This document shows positions 8,783 through 16,016 of a stretch of DNA of 64,000 bases, in pieces (the first letter of the stretch is position 1; every line of letters begins with the position of its first letter). The position numbers and the translations under genes are program-made. The notes below the pieces were generated by a model. It saw only the letters and a list, made by a program, of their open reading frames with translations. It was not told the DNA's origin and did no database searches. This DNA is from CAZBSE01 sp964578625 (GTDB lineage: Bacteria > Actinomycetota > Humimicrobiia > Humimicrobiales > Humimicrobiaceae), in assembly GCA_964578625.1 (NCBI GenBank), contig CAZODQ010000005.1, forward strand, positions 1 through 64,000, in the 5' to 3' direction.

Positions 8783-9646
8783 ATGAGCATTGTCAAAAGA
8801 AAAAATAAAAATCTTATTTATCCTGGTTTCTTATGGTTTTTTATTTTTTTCCTTCTTCCGCTGTCAGTCATATTGATATATGCAGTGACTAACCAGATCC
8901 TGTTTTCAGGGGAACCGGTAAGGTTTACTTTCGAGAATTTTATTGTTATTTTTCAAAAAAAACACTACCTTATAATACTTTTGAGGACTCTTAAAATCAG
9001 CTTTCTTACCACAGTGTTTTCTATGATATTCTCATATCCTGTAGCTTTTTATCTGGCGAAAAGAACCAGATTTGACAAGGTATTAATAGTGGTTTTAATG
9101 ATACCTTTCTGGATCAATTATCTTATAAGAACTTTTGCATGGAAATTGATACTTTCCGAAAACGGAGTTTTAAATCAATTCCTTCTGTGGCTCGGTGTTA
9201 TTGATGAACCATTAAGGGTATTGTACAGCCAGACTTCTGTCCTGCTTGGTCTTATATATACTTATACCCCAATGATGGTACTGCCGTTGTACGCATCACT
9301 TTTAAGAATTGATAATTCCCTTATAGAGGCATCGCTGGATTTAGGGGCATCAAGAGTCAGATCTTTCTTTGATATAACTTTTAAGTTAAGCCTTACAGGG
9401 ATTTTTGCAGGAACACTTCTTGTGTTTATACCTGCTCTGGGTTCTTTTGCTATACCGGCGATACTAGGTGGAACAAATTCGGTGATGATCGGAAATATAA
9501 TAGAGAATCAGTTCAGCAAAGTTGGTGATTGGAATTTCGGTTCCGCCTTTACCGTTGCGCTGGCACTGCTTTCAATAGCTCTGGTATTATTTTATTCAAA
9601 AATATTTGGACTGGAATCAATTTATAAAAATAGAGGTACTGTTTAG
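8783..9646 (+). CDS. potB: Polyamine-type ABC transporter permease (PotB-like)
   Basis: A 287-residue inner-membrane permease with six predicted membrane segments. The EAA loop EASLDLGASRVRSFFDITF contacts the ATPase. The region FWINYLIRTFAWKLIL is characteristic of spermidine/putrescine permeases PotB/PotH. The gene lies in a complete set: permease B, permease C, binding protein, ATPase. The order differs from E. coli potABCD; the ATPase is last here. Ligand could be a polyamine or a related amine; sequence alone does not decide. Confidence 0.88.
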   Translation: MSIVKRKNKNLIYPGFLWFFIFFLLPLSVILIYAVTNQILFSGEPVRFTFENFIVIFQKKHYLIILLRTLKISFLTTVFSMIFSYPVAFYLAKRTRFDKVLIVVLMIPFWINYLIRTFAWKLILSENGVLNQFLLWLGVIDEPLRVLYSQTSVLLGLIYTYTPMMVLPLYASLLRIDNSLIEASLDLGASRVRSFFDITFKLSLTGIFAGTLLVFIPALGSFAIPAILGGTNSVMIGNIIENQFSKVGDWNFGSAFTVALALLSIALVLFYSKIFGLESIYKNRGTV

Positions 9647-9657
9647 GTTTAATAGAG

Positions 9658-10458
9658 ATGAAAAATAAAAAACCAATTTTTTTAATAATATATACTGCGT
9701 TATTCTTCTTATATATTTTTATTCCCATCATCCTTATTTTCATATTTGCCTGGAACAGCGGTGAAGGTTATAGTTTCCCGCTAGAGGGTTTTACCTGGAA
9801 GTGGTTTGCAGAACTGTTCAGAGATCAGCTGGCAAAGAAAGCAATCGGAAACAGTGTCATTATTGCAGTTTCATCAGCTACCATTTCAACTGTACTGGCA
9901 ACGTTTTTATCCATAGGTCTCCTAAAAGGTTTGACCGGGAGGACCGGTTCTTTTTTAATTTTACTTATACTTCCGGTAATAATGCCAAGCCTGACTATAG
10001 GAATATCAGCACTGGTATTTTTCAGGACCATAAACATTCCACTGGGAGTACCTATAGTGATTTTGTCTCATGTATCTATAAGTATGAGTTATGTTTTTTT
10101 AATACTGATGGGAAGGATTGAAGAATTGTCATTGAACCTTCAGGAAGCTTCGATCGACCTCGGTGCAAGCTGGTTTTCGAGTATCAGGGATATAGTAATA
10201 CCGTTTTTAATACCTGCTGCTATAGCAGGATGGCTGTTTGCTTTCATGATAAGCTGGAATGAGTTTATAATAACCTACTTTTTAGTGGGGAATAATCTTA
10301 CTCTTCCGGTTTATATATTTTCCCAGCTCAGGTTTGGTATTTCACCAAAGGTAAACGTTATATCAGTACTTATAACTTTATTTACCTTAAGCATGATTGG
10401 AGTTCTGCTTTTAAGCAGAAAAATTTATGGGAAGATCTTAACGAAAGTAAAGATATAA
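9658..10458 (+). CDS. potC: Polyamine-type ABC transporter permease (PotC-like)
   Basis: The second permease of the importer, 266 residues, six membrane segments, with the EAA motif EASIDLGASWFSSIRDIVI. FIPIILIFIFAWNSG near the N-terminus and SWNEFIITYFLVG near the C-terminus are typical of PotC/PotI. It starts 11 bases after potB, so the two are translated together. It would heterodimerise with PotB to form the channel. Confidence 0.88.
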   Translation: MKNKKPIFLIIYTALFFLYIFIPIILIFIFAWNSGEGYSFPLEGFTWKWFAELFRDQLAKKAIGNSVIIAVSSATISTVLATFLSIGLLKGLTGRTGSFLILLILPVIMPSLTIGISALVFFRTINIPLGVPIVILSHVSISMSYVFLILMGRIEELSLNLQEASIDLGASWFSSIRDIVIPFLIPAAIAGWLFAFMISWNEFIITYFLVGNNLTLPVYIFSQLRFGISPKVNVISVLITLFTLSMIGVLLLSRKIYGKILTKVKI

Positions 10459-10516
10459 ACTACTTTTTTTAATCTTTTAATAAAGTATAATAAAAAAACA
10501 AAAACAGGAGGTTTTT

Positions 10517-11605
10517 ATGAAAATAATAAAATCCATCATTATTGTATTAATAGTTATATTTTTACTATTAATTGCATTTCCAGCCTGTAAGAGCAGAGCA
10601 GTGCCTGGAGAGCTTGATGTATATGTGTGGGAAGGATACCTGCCGGAGAAAGTCTCAGAAATGTTTGAGGAGGAAACCGGTATAAAGCTGAATATCAACT
10701 TTATAGCAGATAATGCTTCAATCTTTACTCTGCTTAAAGGTGGAGGACACGCAGATATTATCATGCCTACACAAAATCAGGTAAATCGTTTCTACACCGA
10801 AAATCTGGCCCAGCCCCTTGATTTGGAAAAAATTCCTAACTACGAAAATGTTTCTGATTCCTTCAAAAATCAGAGCTGGAGTATGTGGGATGGGAGTCAG
10901 ATGGGATCAGGGGACACATATGTGATCGCCTATGTGTTTGGGACTAGCGGCATTGTGGTGAATACTGAAAAATATACCGGCTCGCTTGAAGGAATCGGCT
11001 GGGAAATATTATTTGATCCGGAGCTTAAGTCAAGGGTGTCTTCAAGAAATTCTGCAGAGTCACTGATGATATGCCTGGACCTTCTGGGGATTCCCAGAGA
11101 AAATCTTATGACTAATACCCAGGAAACACTTGATGATGCAAGGGATAAGGCAATTGAATTAAAAAATAATGTACTTAAATTTTATGATACCGGTGCTGAG
11201 CTGCTTGACCTCCTAAACAATGAAGAAGTATGGGTCAGCCATATCTGGGATGGCGGAGGGAGAAAACTTGAGGCCTCTGATCCGAAATTTAAGTATGTAC
11301 TGCCCTCAACCGGAGGCTTCGGATGGACTGATACATTTATGATACCTGCAAGTGCGGTAAATCCCGAAGGTGCATATAAGTTTATTGATTTCATGCTTAG
11401 AACTGACATCGCAGCTTTAGTGACTACTGAAGGCGGCTATTCAACTACAGTTAAGGGTTCGATAGATCTGGCAGAAGGTATAGATAAAGAACTGTACGTA
11501 TTTACAGAGGATGAACTGAAAAATCTTGTATGGCAATTGAACTTTCCCGAGGATGTGATCAAGGCTTATAATGATTTCTGGGAAGAACTCTCGACTGTGG
11601 ATTAA
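10517..11605 (+). CDS. potD: Polyamine-type ABC transporter substrate-binding lipoprotein (PotD-like)
   Basis: A 362-residue binding protein with a signal peptide and lipid-attachment Cys24 (LLIAFPACKS). The mature part starts ELDVYVWEGYLPEKV and has family blocks such as ADIIMPTQNQ, DTYVIAYVFGTSGIVVN and SGVRS-like DPELKSRVSS; the family binds spermidine/putrescine in a cleft between two lobes. The ribosome binding site is very strong (AGGAGG, 5 bases from ATG), and a TATAAT at 10486-10491 may allow extra transcription. Both fit the usual excess of binding protein over permease. Residues that contact polyamine cannot be checked without alignment. Confidence 0.88.
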   Translation: MKIIKSIIIVLIVIFLLLIAFPACKSRAVPGELDVYVWEGYLPEKVSEMFEEETGIKLNINFIADNASIFTLLKGGGHADIIMPTQNQVNRFYTENLAQPLDLEKIPNYENVSDSFKNQSWSMWDGSQMGSGDTYVIAYVFGTSGIVVNTEKYTGSLEGIGWEILFDPELKSRVSSRNSAESLMICLDLLGIPRENLMTNTQETLDDARDKAIELKNNVLKFYDTGAELLDLLNNEEVWVSHIWDGGGRKLEASDPKFKYVLPSTGGFGWTDTFMIPASAVNPEGAYKFIDFMLRTDIAALVTTEGGYSTTVKGSIDLAEGIDKELYVFTEDELKNLVWQLNFPEDVIKAYNDFWEELSTVD

Positions 11606-11643
11606 TAAATAGGACGAAGCAGGTCCGGATATTTTAAAACTTT

Positions 11644-12765
11644 ATGAAATATATTGTACAGGTAGATAAGATATCAAAAAGCTATGGTAAGGTCTTGGCT
11701 ATCGACGGGATCAGTTTTAAGGTAAAAGAAGGCGAGTTTTTTTCTATTCTTGGACCATCAGGATGCGGTAAGACTACAATTTTAAGAATACTGGGCGGTT
11801 TTATTAATCAGGATTCCGGAACGGTTTTAATTGACGGAAAGGATATGGAGGATATCCCTCCCAACAGGAGGGATACTGCCATGGTCTTCCAGAATCTGGC
11901 CCTTTTTCCCCATATGAATGTCAGGGAAAATATAATTTATGGATTGAAAAAGAGAAGGTTTCCCGACTGGAGGATTAGAGAAGAACTGACTAGTATTTTA
12001 GGTATAGTAAATCTAAAAGGATTTGGGTCAAGGAGAATTTCAGAACTTTCCGGTGGCCAGCAGCAAAGAGTTGCCCTGGCAAGATCGCTGATAGTAAAAC
12101 CGAAAATATTGCTCCTTGACGAACCGCTGGCTTCACTGGATAAGAAACTCAGAGTTTCAATGCAGGGAGAATTAAAAGAGATTCAGAGAAAAATCGGCAC
12201 TACTTTCCTTTATGTTACCCATGATCAGAGCGAAGCTCTTACAATGTCGGATGATATTGCGGTTATGGATGAGGGAAGTATTATTCAAACAGGAAGCCCC
12301 GATATCATTTACAACTGCCCTCAGAGCATATTTGTTGCAGATTTTATCGGCGCAGGTAATTTTATTCCTGTCTCTTCGGTAAAAAAAGACGGCCGAATTT
12401 TTGTAATGAAAACTAAAAAGGGCGGTAAGATTTTTTTAAGAGAGAACTTTAAAGAGCGGTGTGATTATATATCTAAAAAGAAGGAAACCGCAAAGTTTAG
12501 AGCAGGAATGACCACGCCGGTATTTTTCATCAGGCCTGAAAAAATAAGAATATCCGGAAAGCAAAAAAAAGTCAGAAACTGCTTTAAGGGAAGGGTGAAG
12601 TCAACTGTATTTGAAGGTCCTGATATAAAGCTTGAAGTGGATTCGAAAGACCTGGGGAAAGTAAGAATTGAAATAAAAAATGTTGGAAACATTCCAGGTT
12701 TTAAGCAAGGCTCAAGTATTTTGTTTTACTGGGACTACACCGACGGGATTCTTCTGGAGCATTAA
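11644..12765 (+). CDS. potA: Polyamine-type ABC transporter ATPase (PotA-like)
   Basis: A 373-residue ATPase. Walker A is GPSGCGKTT (residues 37-45), the signature LSGGQQQRVALARSL, Walker B ILLLDEPLASLD, and the switch His is in FLYVTHDQSEALT. A C-terminal TOBE-like regulatory region (about 235-373) is present, with an insert rich in Lys between residues 250 and 290. It closes the importer operon that begins with the large lipoprotein. The downstream gene is on the opposite strand. Confidence 0.9.
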   Translation: MKYIVQVDKISKSYGKVLAIDGISFKVKEGEFFSILGPSGCGKTTILRILGGFINQDSGTVLIDGKDMEDIPPNRRDTAMVFQNLALFPHMNVRENIIYGLKKRRFPDWRIREELTSILGIVNLKGFGSRRISELSGGQQQRVALARSLIVKPKILLLDEPLASLDKKLRVSMQGELKEIQRKIGTTFLYVTHDQSEALTMSDDIAVMDEGSIIQTGSPDIIYNCPQSIFVADFIGAGNFIPVSSVKKDGRIFVMKTKKGGKIFLRENFKERCDYISKKKETAKFRAGMTTPVFFIRPEKIRISGKQKKVRNCFKGRVKSTVFEGPDIKLEVDSKDLGKVRIEIKNVGNIPGFKQGSSILFYWDYTDGILLEH

Positions 12766-12798
12766 GCCTGCCTGCTTCACTTAGAATTTTTTTAAGTC

Positions 12799-13785
12799 TT
12801 AGAATTTTTCCGGATAGCAGGCTTTCATAGCAGAAATAATCGATTCTTTAAGTCTTCCTCTACTATACCCCAGCTTTTCCGCAGTATCCGAAGGATCAAA
12901 GAACAGATTATGGGTCAAGATGTCGCGCATAAGGTATTTGGCATCAAGGCCGCCTTCCAAACCTTTTTTCTTCCATTCCTTATTTATCATACTACCGGCT
13001 ATAACAGCTATAAACCGTGGAATATTTATTATTTTTTTATGCATTCCTACAGTTGAAAACATCATATCCAGCATTTCGTTGTATGAGTGGTTTTCATCAC
13101 CAACGGTATAATGCTTGCCGTGTTCTCCGTACTCCAGAGCTCCTATTATTGCTTCACCGACATGCTCTGCTGCAATCATATTTGTCCCACCTTTTGGAAA
13201 AAAAATGATTTTACTTTTTATAATACGGTCCAGTAAAACATCCTTCCACAAAGGAATACGGTTGGGCATTGAGCCAAATATATAAGGAGGTTCCAGGATC
13301 ATAACTGCCATTTCGCCATTGCCTGCGGCAACTGCACGCTCTGCCTGTTCTACACGGCATTTTATATATGGATGGTGTTTACTCAGCTCTTTTTCAGGCC
13401 AGATCCTGTCAAAATATGCAAAATAAGAATTAAGTATAACGCATTTTCTAACTCCTGCCCTTCGTGCTGCAGTTACGACTTTTTCGCAAGATTCCACAAG
13501 TCTTGTATAAAAAAACTCATAAGCGGGTGCAGGCGGTGTGATCCTGTCGTCTGGGCCTACAGCATATACCATAGCATCATAACCGGTAAAGTGTTCCTGC
13601 AGGTTTTTCTCTGAAAGTTCAAATACGTCACCGTACCGGACATTTACCTCTCCGGGATACCAGTCCCCGAGTTCTATGTCGTCAACTGCAAGAGTATCAA
13701 CAGAGTATCCTCTATCCAGTGCTACAAGTAGTGCGTGGTATCCTAAAAGTCCGGTTCCACCTACAATTATGATTTTCATATGCAT
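12799..13785 (-). CDS. NAD-dependent epimerase/dehydratase-like protein (extended SDR)
   Basis: A 328-residue protein with an N-terminal Rossmann motif GGTGLLGYHAL. The middle has ILNSYFAYFDR and HPYIKCRVEQAE, which stand where extended SDRs carry the catalytic Ser/Thr and YxxxK. The Tyr is present, but position +4 is Arg, so classical oxidoreductase chemistry may be altered. EPPYIFGSMPNR and GKHYTVGDENHSYNEMLDM resemble substrate-domain blocks of nucleoside-diphosphate-sugar epimerase-like proteins. No sugar-nucleotide genes are adjacent, so the substrate is unknown. ATGs at 13785 and 13779 are both possible; the AGGAA site is nearer the first. Confidence 0.7.
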   Translation of the reverse strand: MHMKIIIVGGTGLLGYHALLVALDRGYSVDTLAVDDIELGDWYPGEVNVRYGDVFELSEKNLQEHFTGYDAMVYAVGPDDRITPPAPAYEFFYTRLVESCEKVVTAARRAGVRKCVILNSYFAYFDRIWPEKELSKHHPYIKCRVEQAERAVAAGNGEMAVMILEPPYIFGSMPNRIPLWKDVLLDRIIKSKIIFFPKGGTNMIAAEHVGEAIIGALEYGEHGKHYTVGDENHSYNEMLDMMFSTVGMHKKIINIPRFIAVIAGSMINKEWKKKGLEGGLDAKYLMRDILTHNLFFDPSDTAEKLGYSRGRLKESIISAMKACYPEKF

Positions 13786-14062
13786 CGTTCCTATAAGATT
13801 AAGAAAAAGAGTAATGCTGCTACTTTAAATATATAGAGTTTATTTTTTATAATGATTAACCTCCAAAGGGATAATTATCTGTTTTTATAATTATACTATT
13901 TTTATATTTATTATATAAAAAAGTATGTAGATAAAATATTGATATTCGGAATTATATCTTAACAAGTGGTAATTAGAAATTATATATTATTTTAAATCCT
14001 ACTTTTATATAATCTGATAAATATTATAATTATTTTATTGATTTTTATTTTTATACAAAACA
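13786..14062. other. AT-rich divergent intergenic region
   Basis: These 277 bases separate two divergently transcribed genes and must hold both promoters. They are extremely A/T-rich with many TATA-like stretches, so no single promoter stands out. I see no open reading frame, repeat or RNA structure. Confidence 0.5.
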
Positions 14063-14869
14063 ATGGGTCGGCGGTTACTTAAATTTTTAAAGAAACAAAC
14101 GTTAAAGGCATTAAAGGAAAAGACTGATTTGATATTGATTGCGGTTTTTATAATCATGATCCTGATTTGTATTATAAATAACGCTGTATTGCAGAAAGAT
14201 TATACGGATGCTGTACAGGGACAACTTGAAAATGCCGGGATTGATAATATAAGCAGCCTGACTTCTAACAGTGAAGGTTCTACTGAAGCTGATATTGCAG
14301 CACCGGCTGATTCAGGTCTTCCGGATGTTGTTGCTGTTGAAGAAATACCGGCAGGAAATGACGAATCAGATGAATTAGTTCAAGTACTCGAAGAAGAAGA
14401 TAATATTATTGTGAAGGGGGATATTATGGAGGAAGACAATTCCTTGGATAATAATCCAGCCCTTGAAGAAGATCAGGATATTGATTTTAGCAATAGTGAT
14501 AATTTTAAAATCGAAGTAGATTTAGGAAAACAAAAAGTATTTGTATATTATAAGGAAAAAATTATAAGAGAAATGGTATGCTCAGGAGGAGCTGAAAGTT
14601 CACCTACGCCCACGGGAGAGTTTACAACTTCCCAAAAGATTGAATATGATTGGATAGAAAGGTTTGATATGGGCGCATACTATTGGGTTAGATTTTACAA
14701 AACTTATCTTTTTCACAGCATTCCTTTCGATAAGGAAGGAAATATGATGATGGTGGAATACGAAAAACTCGGAAACCCTGTAAGCCACGGTTGCATCAGG
14801 CTGAAAGTGGAAGAGGCAAAATGGTTATATGAAAAGCTGCCTTTGGGAGTAAAAGTACTTATATATTGA
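14063..14869 (+). CDS. Membrane-anchored L,D-transpeptidase (YkuD domain)
   Basis: A 268-residue protein with one membrane segment near the N-terminus (about residues 25-43), then an acidic, probably disordered spacer to about residue 145, then a YkuD catalytic domain. The active-site block is NPVSHGCIRLK with His242 and nucleophile Cys244. KIEVDLGKQKVFVYYKE opens the domain as in other family members. Such enzymes make 3-3 peptidoglycan cross-links or attach proteins to the wall outside the membrane. The long acidic spacer would let the domain reach into the wall. It appears monocistronic. Confidence 0.88.
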   Translation: MGRRLLKFLKKQTLKALKEKTDLILIAVFIIMILICIINNAVLQKDYTDAVQGQLENAGIDNISSLTSNSEGSTEADIAAPADSGLPDVVAVEEIPAGNDESDELVQVLEEEDNIIVKGDIMEEDNSLDNNPALEEDQDIDFSNSDNFKIEVDLGKQKVFVYYKEKIIREMVCSGGAESSPTPTGEFTTSQKIEYDWIERFDMGAYYWVRFYKTYLFHSIPFDKEGNMMMVEYEKLGNPVSHGCIRLKVEEAKWLYEKLPLGVKVLIY

Positions 14870-14937
14870 TTATCAAATATAAAAAAACCAGTTTAACATC
14901 AAAATAAAACTTCCTTTATAAAAAGCTATATAGTCGA

Positions 14938-14965
14938 TTGACAAAATAAACACTGGGAATATAAT
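14938..14965 (+). promoter_or_regulatory. Consensus sigma-70-type promoter for the fur-nuoE fusion operon
   Basis: TTGACA (14938-14943), 16 bases, then TATAAT (14960-14965): both hexamers are perfect matches to the vegetative consensus. Transcription would start near 14972, about 50 bases before the fusion gene. A Fur-box-like sequence lies just after the expected start point, placing it where a bound repressor would block transcription. Confidence 0.8.
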
Positions 14966-14977
14966 TACATTAATATT

Positions 14978-14996
14978 GAAAATCATTATCATTATC
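14978..14996 (+). promoter_or_regulatory. Fur-box-like operator upstream of the fur-nuoE fusion
   Basis: The 19-mer here agrees with the classical palindromic Fur consensus at 16 of 19 positions (mismatches at positions 3, 7 and 10). It contains the repeated hexamer pattern ATCATT-ATCATT-ATC. It starts about 6 bases after the predicted transcription start and 27 bases before the ATG of a gene whose product has a Fur DNA-binding domain, so autoregulation is likely. The full-length Fur-type protein encoded at 57.5 kb could also bind it. Confidence 0.7.
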
Positions 14997-15022
14997 AATT
15001 AATAACTATTAAAACCTGTAAA

Positions 15023-15976
15023 ATGGAGAATAAAAAAAGAGATATTGACGTCTATAAGAAAAAGATAAAGGATAATGGTTTTAGGCTTACCGGTACCAGA
15101 ACGGCTGTACTGGACATTATGATTAAAAGTTCCGTAGACTTAGATGCGGAAGAATTATTTTTCCTATCCCATAAAAAATTCCCCGGAATAGGACAGGCAA
15201 CGGTCTACCGTACTTTAAAACTTCTGGAAAAAGAAAATCTGGTGGAAAGGACTGGATTTAAAGACAACAAAGCAAAGTACAGGATAAAGGACAGTAAGGA
15301 TTTAGGTTTAAGGGATTCTTCTCTAGTGTCAAAAAAAAGTGATGAAGATAAAAGTATAAAGAAGACAGAGAACAGTCATTCGTTGAAAATTGACCATGAG
15401 AATACCTACGGGAGTTACGGAGATATGGAAAGAATAAATGCAATTCAGGATCGGCTTACCGGATTGCTCAGTGATTTAAATAAAATAAAAAATAGAAAGG
15501 AGCTGGCATTGGAAGATGTAATGAAAGATTTTGGAGAAGTAGATAGAATAGTCGGTAATTACCAAAATCAAAAAAGCTGCTTGATACAGATACTTCTGGA
15601 TGTTCAAAATGAGTATAATTGGCTCCCTAAGCACATTATACTTTACATTAGTAACAAAATGGGTATTCCTGTTTCAAATATTTACGATATCACTACTTTT
15701 TATAAATATTTTAATTTGGAACCCCGGGGAAAACACTCAATTATAGTCTGCACGGGTACGGCATGTCACATCAGGGGAGCAGTGGATCTTCTTCAAAGAA
15801 TTACTAATGTCCTGGAAATAAAACCAGGAGATACGACCGGCGATTATAATTTTACTCTGGATACGGTCAATTGTCTGGGCTGTTGTGCGCTGGGTCCCGT
15901 GATGATGATTGATAAAAAATATTTTAGCAATCCTTCTATAGTGGAGTTAAAAAAAATATTAAAACAATTTAATTAA
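15023..15976 (+). CDS. Fusion of a Fur-type DNA-binding domain with a NuoE-like [2Fe-2S] subunit
   Basis: One uninterrupted frame of 317 residues. Residues 1-90 are a Fur winged helix (GFRLTGTRTAVLDIM, then the recognition helix GQATVYRTLKLLEK). The Fur metal-binding and dimerisation half (His-rich, CxxC) is absent. Residues 90-160 are a charged linker. Residues about 163-317 are a complete NuoE/HydC-like thioredoxin-fold domain with Cys243, Cys248, Cys284 and Cys288 (Cx4C...Cx3C) for one [2Fe-2S] cluster. It heads an operon with NuoF- and HoxU-like genes, so the NuoE part should be the electron-transfer partner of that NuoF. The Fur half may sense redox state through the cluster. An AAAGGAG at 15496-15502 with TTG at 15509 could start a separate NuoE of 155 residues. 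Confidence 0.85.
   Translation: MENKKRDIDVYKKKIKDNGFRLTGTRTAVLDIMIKSSVDLDAEELFFLSHKKFPGIGQATVYRTLKLLEKENLVERTGFKDNKAKYRIKDSKDLGLRDSSLVSKKSDEDKSIKKTENSHSLKIDHENTYGSYGDMERINAIQDRLTGLLSDLNKIKNRKELALEDVMKDFGEVDRIVGNYQNQKSCLIQILLDVQNEYNWLPKHIILYISNKMGIPVSNIYDITTFYKYFNLEPRGKHSIIVCTGTACHIRGAVDLLQRITNVLEIKPGDTTGDYNFTLDTVNCLGCCALGPVMMIDKKYFSNPSIVELKKILKQFN
15496..15511 (+). promoter_or_regulatory. Possible internal ribosome binding site and TTG start for stand-alone NuoE
   Basis: AAAGGAG (15496-15502) is followed 6 bases later by an in-frame TTG (15509-15511), with an in-frame ATG at 15521. Initiation here would give about 155 residues, the normal size of NuoE, lacking the Fur domain. TTG starts with such spacing are used by gyrB and gyrA in this window, so dual products from one gene are plausible but unproven. 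Confidence 0.4.
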
Positions 15977-16016
15977 AAATGATCGATGTTAACTAAAAGA
16001 AAAGCAGGTATTGAAA

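Noticed and set aside
12766..12824. Inverted repeat AAGCCTGC/GCAGGCTT between potA and the SDR-like gene
   Set aside because: The right arm lies inside the SDR-like coding sequence and the loop exceeds 40 bases, so a terminator is not convincing.
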